Shown here: positions 23,408 through 31,101 of the stretch, piece by piece
How positions within the stretch are numbered: position 1 is the first letter of the stretch
Layout of the letters: each line of letters starts with the position of its first letter
Source of the DNA: Bacteroidota bacterium
Lineage (GTDB): Bacteria > Bacteroidota > Bacteroidia > Flavobacteriales > Weeksellaceae
Length of the DNA: 51,042 nt
Assembly: GCA_023457935.1 (NCBI GenBank)
Contig: JAEXBA010000012.1
Location: forward strand, 1 to 51,042
Direction: 5' to 3'
The notes under the pieces: generated by a model
Seen by the model: only the letters and a program-made list of their open reading frames with translations
What the model was told of the DNA's origin: nothing
Databases searched by the model: none
Translations under genes and position numbers: made by a program

Positions 23408-25141
23408 GTGGTTTTAAAAAAGACATATCAATTAGATCTTGTAAAATGTTTTTTCATTTTCCTGTTCTTTTGTTCGTATTTTTCTTTCGCGCAGGAATCT
23501 TTGGGAAAAGATTATTACTCAATCCGTCAGAAATTTGAAAGTCTGGGTTTTGATGATCCCAAGGCAATTCCTTATATAAAAGAATATATTGCGAAAGCAA
23601 AAAGGGAAAATAATTTGGCAGAATTGGCAAGTGGCTATGGTTATTTTTCAACCTACAGTAAGGATCCGTCAATAAAGATGATTTATGCAGATAGCGCTGT
23701 GATTTTTGCTAAAAAAGGGGGAGATAACCAGGAGATAGGTTATCAACTAATGGGAAAAGGAATTATTTATTATTCTAATTTCCGCCAGTATCAGCATGCG
23801 CTTCAACAATATTTGGAAGCGTACAAATATTTACAGAATCCTACGGATGCTTTTGGAGAACACCAGAAGTATAAAAATCTGTATCACGTCGCGGTTACGC
23901 AATCTTATTTAGGGAACTACGGTGAAGCAATTTCTAAACTAAAGGAGTGCATCAACTTTTATAAACCTGCCACTTTTTCTAAAGAGCATCCCAATAACAT
24001 TTACAATTTCAAAAAAGGCTACATCAATTCATTGGTGCAGTTGGCATCATGTTATCAAAGCGTTGGCAATTTTGATGAAGCAGAGCGTTTGCTAAAAGAA
24101 GGCTTTGAAAATTTACCTGTGAAAGAATTTGAAAATGAAACCGCCTATCTTTTGCAGATTCGAGGTATTAATAATTTTTACAACGATAAATTGCAAAATG
24201 CTGTAAAGGATTTTGCTGATGCAAAAAAAAGACTGAAATCAGAAGATGATTTCGGACGTTTGATAATAAACAACTTTTACGAGGCCAAAACTTACGATAA
24301 GTTAGGTGAAAAAGATAAAGCAGTTGCGCTGTTCAAACAAAATGACTCTATATTCAATAAACACAATTTCCTGTTTCCGCAGACGAGAGAGGGATACGAA
24401 TACCTCATCAATTACTACAAAAACAACAGTGACAAAAACAATCAGTTGTATTACACAACGCAGTTATTGGAGGTTGATAAAGTTTTGGAAAACGATTTCA
24501 AATTTCTTTCGGCAAAAATTCATAAAGAGTTTGATACAGAGGAATTGGTTTCAGAAAAAAACAAACTGCAGTCCCACAATTCTTTGCTTCAATATTTGGT
24601 TTATGGGTTGGGAATTTTGTCCTTATTATTTTTAGGACTGCTTTTGGTGTTGCGAAACCGCGCAAAAAAGATTAAAATCAAATACGCCGAACTTGAAGCA
24701 GAGTATCAGCACACAAAACAAAAACTCGACCCTGAAAATGACAAGGTAAATGAACGGCCAAAAACTGCCGTTACAGATAAAAATTGGGAAGTTTTGGCGT
24801 TGCTTCAGGATTTTGAAAAAGGAAATAAATTCACGCAGAAAGGTCTAACGGTTTCACAATTGGCAGAAGAGTTAAATATTGGTCCTTCCGAACTTTCGAG
24901 AATTATCAACGAGCATAAAGGCGTTAATTTCAGTAAATATTTAAGCGGTCTCCGCATTGCCTATATTACCAAACTTTTATTTGAAGACCGCAAATATTTG
25001 GAATACAAAATTGAGGCCTTGGCTTTAGAATGCGGTATCGCTTCGCGCCAGAATTTTTCCGACCTGTTTACAGAAATCAACGGAATGAGACCGAAAGATT
25101 TTATCGCACTGCGTAGAAAAGAACTCGGCATTTCCGGTTAA
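23408..25141 (+). CDS. Membrane-bound TPR protein with C-terminal AraC-type HTH
   Basis: 577 aa if started at GTG 23408; an in-frame TTG at 23399 overlaps the promoter and no ATG exists nearby, so the start is uncertain. Order: signal/anchor segment (CFFIFLFFCSYFSFAQ), TPR-like helical repeats for about 330 residues (YLEAYKYLQ, LVQLASCYQSVGNFDEAERLL, AKTYDKLGEKDKAVALF), one membrane helix (YLVYGLGILSLLFLGLLLVL), then a cytosolic part ending with an AraC/XylS HTH (about 475-575, LTVSQLAEELNIGPSELSRIINE and IASRQNFSDLFTEINGMRPKDF). This architecture senses in the periplasm and binds DNA inside. It is divergent from the barrel/GLPGLI operon, its likely target. Confidence 0.85.
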   Translation: MVLKKTYQLDLVKCFFIFLFFCSYFSFAQESLGKDYYSIRQKFESLGFDDPKAIPYIKEYIAKAKRENNLAELASGYGYFSTYSKDPSIKMIYADSAVIFAKKGGDNQEIGYQLMGKGIIYYSNFRQYQHALQQYLEAYKYLQNPTDAFGEHQKYKNLYHVAVTQSYLGNYGEAISKLKECINFYKPATFSKEHPNNIYNFKKGYINSLVQLASCYQSVGNFDEAERLLKEGFENLPVKEFENETAYLLQIRGINNFYNDKLQNAVKDFADAKKRLKSEDDFGRLIINNFYEAKTYDKLGEKDKAVALFKQNDSIFNKHNFLFPQTREGYEYLINYYKNNSDKNNQLYYTTQLLEVDKVLENDFKFLSAKIHKEFDTEELVSEKNKLQSHNSLLQYLVYGLGILSLLFLGLLLVLRNRAKKIKIKYAELEAEYQHTKQKLDPENDKVNERPKTAVTDKNWEVLALLQDFEKGNKFTQKGLTVSQLAEELNIGPSELSRIINEHKGVNFSKYLSGLRIAYITKLLFEDRKYLEYKIEALALECGIASRQNFSDLFTEINGMRPKDFIALRRKELGISG

Positions 25142-25165
25142 ATTAATTCATTTTATTGCGTTTCG

Positions 25166-25199
25166 TGTCCTAATTCCTGAATTAGGACATGCTTTTTTT
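25166..25199. promoter_or_regulatory. 11-bp palindrome, operator and/or terminator
   Basis: TGTCCTAATTC (25166-25176), CT, GAATTAGGACA (25179-25189), followed by GC and seven Ts. As RNA it would terminate the regulator transcript. The arms contain the same TGTCCTAA/TTAGGACA words as the site upstream of the gene, so it may also be a protein site in front of rteC. Confidence 0.55.
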
Positions 25200-25291
25200 C
25201 AGATAAATAGCATTCCGCAATATCTTGCAGGATATTTACAGACTAAAAAGTTTTGCCTTAAATCCAGAAATACAAACAACAGAATCAAAAT

Positions 25292-26131
25292 GTGAAAAAC
25301 TTTACTTCTAATTTGGAATCCGACCTCAACAGCCGGTTGCATTTTATTAACCTAGAAAATCACAAGGAAATTGTTTTGGCAGAATTGTCAATGCGGGAAT
25401 CCCTTGATGCTTTAAAGAAGTTAAAGGCATTTATTTTGAAATACAAATTCAAATCGGAGAGCGAAGAAATAGAATTTTTTAAATACATAAAACCGCATTT
25501 TCTTTCAAAGACGATTTACTTCAATAAGGTGTTTACCATTGAAATGAAAAGACCAAGTGGAGGCGAAAATGTGGTGAAGAAATACCTTCGCTATGAACAG
25601 AAGAAACTGAAAGGATATTTTAACAATAACGCCGACTTTTATGCCTATTATCGTGCTCAAAATACTTTTATGGATCATAAGTATTTTGTAAGAGGAAATT
25701 TAGATCTCAAACTGCATATTGAACCGTTTGTGTTTGAGTCAGATCCAAAGTTTACTACCTCACACGATTTTGTGGTGGCCAGAATTATCGCAAATGATAT
25801 GTTGGAAGTTTATTTAAAAGAGCAGTTAGAAAAATTAAAGCGAACCGACCCCGCGGATCAAAAAATTTATATACCAAAAGTGAAACTGAATTGGACCGAC
25901 AGCAAAGCCGCGATGATTGAACTGATATATGCTCTTTATTTCAAAGGCTCGTTCAACAATGGTCAGGCAGACATTAAGGAAATTACGAAGTATTTCGAGG
26001 TGGTTTTTAATACAGATTTAGGAGATATTTACCGTTCCTACATCGAAATTAGAAACAGGAATTCCCGTACAAAATTCCTTTCCGGTCTTCAGGATTTGTT
26101 GAATGACAAAATGAGTGAATCTGATGAATAA
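25292..26131 (+). CDS. RteC domain protein
   Basis: 279 aa from a GTG start; the ATG two bases earlier is followed at once by a stop in its frame. The sequence has the RteC features: FFKYIKPHFLSKTIYFNKVFTIE near 45-67, YLRYEQKKLKGYFNNNADFYAYYR in the middle, and a C-terminal part LNWTDSKAAMIELIYALYFKGSFNNG plus IEIRNRNSRTKFLSGLQ. RteC of CTnDOT activates excision genes; distant relatives are found in many Flavobacteria elements, where the role is not tested. Its position in an integrated element is consistent with control of excision. It is followed by a lipoprotein gene after 12 nt. Confidence 0.82.
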   Translation: MKNFTSNLESDLNSRLHFINLENHKEIVLAELSMRESLDALKKLKAFILKYKFKSESEEIEFFKYIKPHFLSKTIYFNKVFTIEMKRPSGGENVVKKYLRYEQKKLKGYFNNNADFYAYYRAQNTFMDHKYFVRGNLDLKLHIEPFVFESDPKFTTSHDFVVARIIANDMLEVYLKEQLEKLKRTDPADQKIYIPKVKLNWTDSKAAMIELIYALYFKGSFNNGQADIKEITKYFEVVFNTDLGDIYRSYIEIRNRNSRTKFLSGLQDLLNDKMSESDE

Positions 26132-26143
26132 GTATCTTAAATT

Positions 26144-26536
26144 ATGAACAAACAAAATTTCCTCTTCATCGCATTATTATCTGTGTTTTCAGTTGTATCC
26201 TGCGACCAGATAAGAGACAATTACTGGGAACAAAAAGCCATTGAAAATTACGTTTCACCTTACAAGGGAATTTGGGTAGGCAATTATTCGGGTAGTGAGA
26301 GTGGTACTTTACAAGTAGAAGTCTTTACCGCAGGAAACTTACAAATTACAAGGGCCTATCAAAACATATCGGAAACTTTTTACGGTACGATTACAGATTA
26401 TGGCGCATTTCAAAATACAGTATCACAAACTTCAGGTTTTCAGATGCTTGGTGGCTTAAGCTCTCAGTCAAATAATCCAACCGGTAATTGGAAACAAAAT
26501 GGAATGTCCGGATATTGGAATCTTTCGAAACATTAA
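26144..26536 (+). CDS. Small lipoprotein of unknown function
   Basis: 130 aa. Lipobox VVSC (Cys20), then DQIRDNYWEQKAIENYVSPYKGIWVGNYSG and a beta-rich remainder with GNWKQNGMSGYWNLSKH at the end. Two short Gly-x-Trp elements (GIWVGNYSG, GNWKQ..SGYW) suggest a small beta-sandwich or lipocalin-like fold. I do not recognise a family. The following barrel gene starts 14 nt after the stop, so the two are likely co-expressed at the envelope. Confidence 0.7.
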   Translation: MNKQNFLFIALLSVFSVVSCDQIRDNYWEQKAIENYVSPYKGIWVGNYSGSESGTLQVEVFTAGNLQITRAYQNISETFYGTITDYGAFQNTVSQTSGFQMLGGLSSQSNNPTGNWKQNGMSGYWNLSKH

Positions 26537-26549
26537 TATAAAAAAATAT

Positions 26550-27101
26550 ATGAAGAAATTAATCTTTACAGCGTCCACAATTTTCCTAATTAATCTTTTT
26601 AATGCTCAAAATACTCCTGTTGAAAGAAATGTCACAGGTGTTCAAATAGGACTATTCGGAGTTGATGTTTATAACGAAACAAAATTGGATGATAAATGGG
26701 CGCTTCGTTCCGAAGGAAGTCTTTTTTCAGCAGTTTGGGGCGGAGATATGTATGATAAAACTGGCTTTGCGCTTTATCCTGCTATCACTTTACAACCAAA
26801 ATATTATTACAATATTGGCAAAAGAGCGGAAGCAGGAAAAAACACAAAACATAACTCTGCAAATTATATCGGTTTGCAGGTAAGGTATAATCCGGATTGG
26901 TTTGTGATTTCCAATGCCAAAAATATCACCGTTAACAATAAGTTGAGTTTCATTCCAACATTTGGGATACGCAGAAATTTTTCTGATCATTTTAACTATG
27001 AATTCAAAGCAGGTTTGGGTTACGGAACAACATTGGGAGTCACACCAAATACTTCAGGAGGCGTATTGGATTTAAGTTTGAAAGTGGGCTATGATTTTTA
27101 G
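26550..27101 (+). CDS. Small outer-membrane beta-barrel-like protein
   Basis: 183 aa from ATG 26550, which gives a proper signal peptide (KKLIFTASTIFLINLFNAQ); an open frame extends upstream into the previous gene and is not used. The mature part alternates hydrophobic and polar residues with aromatic girdles (VQIGLFGVDVYNETKLDDKWALRS split by turns, YPAITLQPKYYYNIGKR, SANYIGLQVRY, FGIRRNFSDHF, LDLSLKVGYDF), ending in Phe as outer-membrane barrels do. It resembles the 8-stranded OmpW/OprF-like porin-fold families, but no precise family is recognised. Confidence 0.68.
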   Translation: MKKLIFTASTIFLINLFNAQNTPVERNVTGVQIGLFGVDVYNETKLDDKWALRSEGSLFSAVWGGDMYDKTGFALYPAITLQPKYYYNIGKRAEAGKNTKHNSANYIGLQVRYNPDWFVISNAKNITVNNKLSFIPTFGIRRNFSDHFNYEFKAGLGYGTTLGVTPNTSGGVLDLSLKVGYDF

Positions 27102-27119
27102 TTTTAGGATTTCTTAATT

Positions 27120-27715
27120 CTGTCGAAAAATAATTCTTTGGTTTTTTTAATTTTTATCATCAAAAATCTTAATGCACAAGATTATAAAATTATCTACAAT
27201 TTTAAATGGAAGTCGGAGAAAAAAGACACTATTTATAATTCTGAATTTACAATTTTGGCTACGGATTCACAGCAATCCCAATTTAAAGCACTAAACAGAT
27301 TCAAGTATGATTCCTTAAAAACAGATTTAAAAAATAAAGGAATTAGAAGTATTCCTTCGCCACGTAATGAATGGAAATTCCAACAGCTAGTCGCAAAAGA
27401 CATAAAAAACCAGATAACTGCTGTGGAACTGGATATTTTTGATAAAACCTACATTGTTAAATATTCCTCCAAACCTGCTTGGTAAATATTGAAAGATAAG
27501 AAACTTATTATGGATGGAGAAAATGCATTGCCTGGTTTACGACCGAGGATCCAATTAATGATGGTCCTTATAAGTTTTATGTTTTGCCAGGATTAATCTT
27601 GAAGGTGTATGAGGAGGAAAATAATTTTATTTTCGATATTAAAGCGTTACCTGCTATGCTACCAAAAACAACATTAAATCACACGAAATTATATTATGAT
27701 AAAAATTTTATTTGA
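27120..27715 (+). pseudogene. Degraded GLPGLI family gene
   Basis: The 5' part (27120-27485) encodes a signal-peptide-like start (LVFLIFIIKNLNAQ) and a GLPGLI N-terminal region, and stops at TAA 27483-27485 right after the conserved Trp. A different frame (27506-27715) resumes with WRKCIAWFTTEDPINDGPY and FYVLPGLILKVYEE, the family's C-terminal block. About 60 nt expected between the two are missing, and no ATG is left; CTG 27120 sits where a start would be. So start loss, internal deletion and frameshift are combined. Its 3' end overlaps the start of the CPBP gene by 20 nt. Confidence 0.8.
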
Positions 27716-28421
27716 AGCAATTTTGCAAATTGCAATCTTAATTCCTTTTGCTTTTTTTCTGCTTAAAGACAAATCTAAAATTAATTTTCAACGTCTTTTA
27801 ATTTTTGCAGTTGCGTATGTTGTTTATCAAATCGTTCTTGTTCTACCAAAAATCAACTCAAATTTTGACTTTACTAAGAGTAGTTGGAATTGGGACGGAA
27901 AAATTTATGGGATAATTTGCGGAATTTTGTTCTACGTCCTGTTTAGGAAATTCTTTCGTGAAAATGATTTCTTCACACTGAAACAAAATAAGGAAAATTT
28001 TAAACCTGCATTAGTCGGTGCAATTTCTATCGTTTTACTATCAACAATAATTTGGTTTTTACTTGGAAACTCTAAATTTAATTTGGAAACTTTGGCATTT
28101 CAAATTTCACTTCCAGGAATTGACGAAGAAATTATGTTTCGTGGAATTCTGCTCGGACTTTTAACAACAGCATTAAAAGATAAAATTTCTTTCTTGGGAA
28201 ATCCGAGTGTTTTATTAACTGCGATCCTTTTTGGATTTATGCACGCTTTAACTCTTGACAAAATTTATTCAATTGATTTTGACCCAATTTATTTTATTCA
28301 GACAGGTTTTGCAGGATACATTTGGGGATGGATTACTGTAAAAAGCAGAAGTATTTTACTTGCAATTTTGTCGCATAATTTCAGTAACTTTTTCGGAACT
28401 TTATCAACGATGATTAAATGA
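27696..28421 (+). CDS. CPBP family intramembrane glutamic endopeptidase
   Basis: 241 aa with about seven membrane helices. Motif 1, DEEIMFRG (143-150), carries Glu144, Glu145 and Arg149; motif 2, FGFMHAL, His183; motif 3, LSHNFSN, the His/Asn pair near 229. These are the catalytic residues of the CAAX-protease/bacteriocin-processing (Abi, Rce1-like) family. Roles known for the family range from bacteriocin immunity to protein processing; here it may be linked to the envelope cargo upstream, but nothing in the sequence fixes a substrate. Codon use is AT-rich compared with the core genome. Confidence 0.88.
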   Translation: MIKILFEAILQIAILIPFAFFLLKDKSKINFQRLLIFAVAYVVYQIVLVLPKINSNFDFTKSSWNWDGKIYGIICGILFYVLFRKFFRENDFFTLKQNKENFKPALVGAISIVLLSTIIWFLLGNSKFNLETLAFQISLPGIDEEIMFRGILLGLLTTALKDKISFLGNPSVLLTAILFGFMHALTLDKIYSIDFDPIYFIQTGFAGYIWGWITVKSRSILLAILSHNFSNFFGTLSTMIK

Positions 28422-28570
28422 AAATAACAAGGACAGCAGATTACAAGGTTTTTGCAATAATAAGGCTGAAACTGCCAAAATAAATATGTTTAAAAATTCC
28501 ATTGAACTTCAAAATTGCCAGTAAAACCCAACCTGGGAAAACTCTAAAAATACAGATTTTCCATACAAAC

Positions 28571-28600
28571 CTCAACACAAAAAGTGTTGAGATTTTTATT
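28571..28600 (+). terminator. Terminator in the 28422-28742 gap
   Basis: CTCAACAC, loop AAAAA, GTGTTGAG (28571-28591), then ATTTTTATT. It separates the cargo from the element's regulatory and replication module. In the remaining gap sequence (28422-28742) I see no gene. Confidence 0.75.
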
Positions 28601-28742
28601 GGTTTTAAAAATTTTGGCTCCTTCAACCGCCATTATACCGCATGTGTTGAAAAAATCCATACCCAACTTGGGTGCGTCTTGGGTGTTTTATTTTTCTGGA
28701 TTTTCAAAATTTGTCAAAACAAATCAAAACAATTTTTCAAAT

Positions 28743-29003
28743 ATGGCACTCGAAGTTTTAACCAAAGAAGATCTTCAGGAATTCAAAACAGAATTATTGG
28801 AAGACATCAAAAACCTGTTTCACATTAGAACCACAGAACAAAAATTGTGGCTTCGCTCTGCAGAAGTCAAAGAATTACTCAAAATTTCATCCGGAACATT
28901 ACAGAATTTGCGCATTAACGGAACGCTTCGCTTTTCCCGCGTCGGCGGAACCCTCTACTACAACTACCAGGACATCGAAAAACTCCTACAGTCTGACAAA
29001 TAA
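28743..29003 (+). CDS. Excisionase-type helix-turn-helix protein
   Basis: 86 aa from ATG 28743; the frame is open upstream through the terminator, which is unlikely to be translated. A short helical N-terminus (LTKEDLQEFKTELLEDIKNL) is followed by a MerR/excisionase-like HTH: WLRSAEVKELLKISSGTLQNLRINGTLRFSRVGGTLYYNYQDIEKLL. This 'target-a-helix' form is widespread next to replication genes in Bacteroidetes elements and often acts as a transcription or excision factor. It lies directly before the first structured leader. Confidence 0.82.
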   Translation: MALEVLTKEDLQEFKTELLEDIKNLFHIRTTEQKLWLRSAEVKELLKISSGTLQNLRINGTLRFSRVGGTLYYNYQDIEKLLQSDK

Positions 29004-29016
29004 TCACTGAATTATT

Positions 29017-29242
29017 GACCTAGGAGTTATTTGCGTGAAGAAAAATCCAAATTTCTTGATAACTACAAGTTGAACTTTCACCGAATAAAAAATTCCCACT
29101 GTTTGAGCGCGCCAAAGTTTCGTTAAGCAATTCAAATAGTGAATCGCGCGAGTTTTGGGAATTTTCTTAAAAGAAATTTGAATTTTTTAGCAAATAAATC
29201 CAGTCTTGAATTTTTGATTCTTTTGTTTCAAGACAAAAGAAT
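29017..29242 (+). repeat. Structured leader, copy 1
   Basis: About 225 nt, repeated at 30157-30380, covering the whole gap between the HTH gene and the winged-helix gene. Shared blocks include GACCTAGGAGTTATTTGCGT at the start, TTCCCACTGTTTGAGCGCGC, and an identical run of nearly 50 nt before the last hairpin. Near the 3' end two alternatives exclude each other: GTCTTGAA (29203-29210) with TTCAAGAC (29227-29234), or ATTCTTTTGT (29217-29226) with ACAAAAGAAT (29233-29242). TTTCTT-AA-AAGAAA forms another small inverted repeat. Confidence 0.75.
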
Positions 29243-29258
29243 AATAAACAATAAAATA

Positions 29259-30140
29259 ATGAACTATATCCGTCACCTTACCGGCTTCTACGACCGCATA
29301 CAAGAAGACGACCGCCTCAATCCAACGCATATTAGTCTGTACTTGGCTTTATTCCAATTTTGGAATCTAAACCATTTTCAGAACCCAATCAGTATTTCCC
29401 GAAACGAAATGATGAGGTTAAGTAAAATCTCTGCTTTAGGAACGTATCACAAATGCATAAAACAACTGCAGGATTTTGGTTATATCGAATATTTACCGTC
29501 GTTCAATCCGTATAAAGGCAGTTTAGTGAACCTCTACAATTTTGAAAATTCAGATGTTCAAAGAGTGAACGGGAAGCGTATCAAAAAACAGACTGCTACT
29601 GAACAAGCAGTGAACAGCCACCATATCAAAATCGGTACAGGTATTGAACAAGCATTGATACCTTCTAAAAACAATATAAACATATCAAACAATAACCATA
29701 GTGTAAACACGCAAAAAAATATTGATGAATTAAATTTTGAATTTTCAGAACCGGAAAAAGAAAAGTTGCGCGAAAAGAAAAAGGATTTTGTCATTGCGAG
29801 GAGGAACGACGAAGCAATCTATTCAAACGTCACCCAGTCTGTCACGCTGAGCGGAGTCGAAGCGTTACAGAAACCAGGCTCAAAAATTCCTCCGGAATTT
29901 CCCGAAGTCCAAATGTATTTTGAAGAGAAAGACTCCACAAAATTAGAAGCCGAGAAATTTTATAACCATTACGAAAGCAATGGTTGGCTTGTCGGTGGAA
30001 AATCCAAAATGAAAAACTGGCAAGCCGGCGCCAGAAATTGGCTTTTAAATTCCAAAAAATTCAATACCGTCATTGCGAGCGGAGCGAAGCAATCTCACCT
30101 CAATGCCACCAACAACAAATCCTATCAAGAAAAATTATGA
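29259..30140 (+). CDS. Replication-initiator-like winged-helix protein
   Basis: 293 aa from ATG 29259; earlier in-frame codons lie in the leader repeat. Residues 1-95 form a winged-helix-like domain (YIRHLTGFYDRIQEDDRLNP, HISLYLALFQFWN, ISISRNEMMRLSKISALGTYHKCIKQLQDFGYIEY), as in phage replication initiators and DnaD-like proteins that open with a DNA-binding domain. A low-complexity linker (about 115-225) contains translated palindromic repeats. The C-terminal part (about 228-280) has YFEEKDSTKLEAEKFYNHYESNGWLVGG and MKNWQAGARNW, resembling the DnaB-loading tails of initiators. The following DnaC-like ATPase gene supports a replication role. Confidence 0.72.
   Translation: MNYIRHLTGFYDRIQEDDRLNPTHISLYLALFQFWNLNHFQNPISISRNEMMRLSKISALGTYHKCIKQLQDFGYIEYLPSFNPYKGSLVNLYNFENSDVQRVNGKRIKKQTATEQAVNSHHIKIGTGIEQALIPSKNNINISNNNHSVNTQKNIDELNFEFSEPEKEKLREKKKDFVIARRNDEAIYSNVTQSVTLSGVEALQKPGSKIPPEFPEVQMYFEEKDSTKLEAEKFYNHYESNGWLVGGKSKMKNWQAGARNWLLNSKKFNTVIASGAKQSHLNATNNKSYQEKL
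29790..29820 (+). repeat. Dispersed palindromic repeat inside the initiator-like gene
   Basis: The word CATTGCGAGGAGGAACGACG continuing with AAGCAATCT, a hairpin-forming dispersed repeat of which a shorter variant recurs at 30069-30095. It keeps the reading frame and adds residues to the linker. Confidence 0.65.
29845..29864 (+). repeat. CTGAGC..GTCGAAG-type palindromic repeat
   Basis: CGCTGAGCGGAGTCGAAGCG, stem CGCT/AGCG. Same family as the copy at 37076-37094. It lies within the coding sequence of the initiator-like gene and keeps the frame. Confidence 0.65.
30069..30095 (+). repeat. Second CATTGCGAG..GAAGCAATCT repeat in the initiator-like gene
   Basis: GTCATTGCGAGCGGAGCGAA continuing with GCAATCT; ATTGC and GCAAT pair. 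It translates in frame near the C-terminus (about residues 271-279). Confidence 0.65.
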
Positions 30141-30156
30141 ATCATCTAAAAATCCG

Positions 30157-30380
30157 ACCTAGGAGTTATTTGCGTAAAGAAAAATTCAAATTTCTTGATA
30201 AAGGCAATTTCAACTTTCGCCAAATAAAAATTCCCACTGTTTGAGCGCGCTAAAATCTCATTAATCAAAACAAGTAATCAATCGCGCGAGTTTTGGGCAT
30301 TTTCTTAAAAGAAATTTGAATTTTTTAGCAAATAAATCCAGTCTTGAACTTTTGGTTCTTTTGTTTCAAGACAAAAGAAC
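30157..30380 (+). repeat. Structured leader, copy 2
   Basis: Second copy of the leader at 29017-29242, occupying the whole gap before the DnaC-like gene. The alternative pairs are kept: GTCTTGAA (30341-30348) with TTCAAGAC (30365-30372), or GTTCTTTTGT (30355-30364) with ACAAAAGAAC (30371-30380). The outer A-T pair of copy 1 is replaced by G-C here, a compensated change that argues for selection on the structure. Confidence 0.75.
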
Positions 30381-30402
30381 TTAATAAAAACTCACCGCAA
30401 CA

Positions 30403-31044
30403 ATGCAACTTCCCAATCACGAAATGGAAATGTCCTACGATTACTGCGAAGTCGTAACCTGGCTCCGAAAAACCGGGAGAAAACACATCGGCAAAAACTT
30501 TGTCATTCCAGATAATGAAAAAGGAATTATTTTCGGAATGCTCGCTTGGTTTCTTCAGGATGAACCTGTAGCCAACGTAATGAATATCGACCTCAGCAAA
30601 GGAATAATGCTAAGCGGACCAATCGGCTGTGGAAAAACAACACTTTTCAAACTGATGCGTAAAATGCCTTCCGGAAGAAAAAACTTTATGATGACATCCA
30701 CGCGCCAGATTGTTTCAGAGTTTATGCAGTCCGGTTACGAAGTCCTCGAAAATTATTCTCGCGGAAACCTTTACAACGACAACCGTACTCCAAAAAATTA
30801 CTGTTTCGACGACCTCGGAACCGAAACCACTTCCAAATATTTCGGCAACGACTGTAATGTAATGGCAGAAATCCTCCTCACACGTTATGACCTTTTCAAA
30901 GAAAAAGGAATCATCACCCACCTCACCACAAACCTCACCGCCGGAGAAATAGAATCCATATACGGAAACCGTTTGCGTTCCAGAATGCGTGAAATGTTTA
31001 ACCTTTTTGGGTATGATGAATGCTCTGCGGATAAAAGGAAATAA
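30403..31044 (+). CDS. DnaC-like AAA+ ATPase
   Basis: 213 aa. Walker A GPIGCGKTT (72-80), Walker B YCFDDLG (133-139), sensor-1-like THLTTNL (about 183-189) and an arginine region RLRSRM (about 200-205). Size and motif order match DnaC/IstB-type helicase loaders. With the winged-helix gene before it, it probably recruits the host DnaB helicase to the element's origin. No primase or helicase of its own is visible. The leader before it equals that of its partner gene, so both are probably regulated alike. Confidence 0.8.
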   Translation: MQLPNHEMEMSYDYCEVVTWLRKTGRKHIGKNFVIPDNEKGIIFGMLAWFLQDEPVANVMNIDLSKGIMLSGPIGCGKTTLFKLMRKMPSGRKNFMMTSTRQIVSEFMQSGYEVLENYSRGNLYNDNRTPKNYCFDDLGTETTSKYFGNDCNVMAEILLTRYDLFKEKGIITHLTTNLTAGEIESIYGNRLRSRMREMFNLFGYDECSADKRK

Positions 31045-31072
31045 AAACTTCTATTTCTATAAATAAAAATAT

Positions 31073-31080
31073 TAAATTTG
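31073..31080 (+). promoter_or_regulatory. Putative promoter of the kinase/nuclease/methylase operon
   Basis: TAAATTTG fits TAnnTTTG, 21 nt before the ATG at 31102. The four following genes have gaps or overlaps of 5, -20 and -1 nt and need no other promoter. Confidence 0.5.
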
Positions 31081-31101
31081 ATAGTCAAAATCTGATAGAT
31101 A

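Noticed and set aside
28584..28742. Longer start for the excisionase-like HTH gene.
   Set aside because: The extension begins inside a terminator stem and lacks the domain; the ATG at 28743 gives the expected protein.
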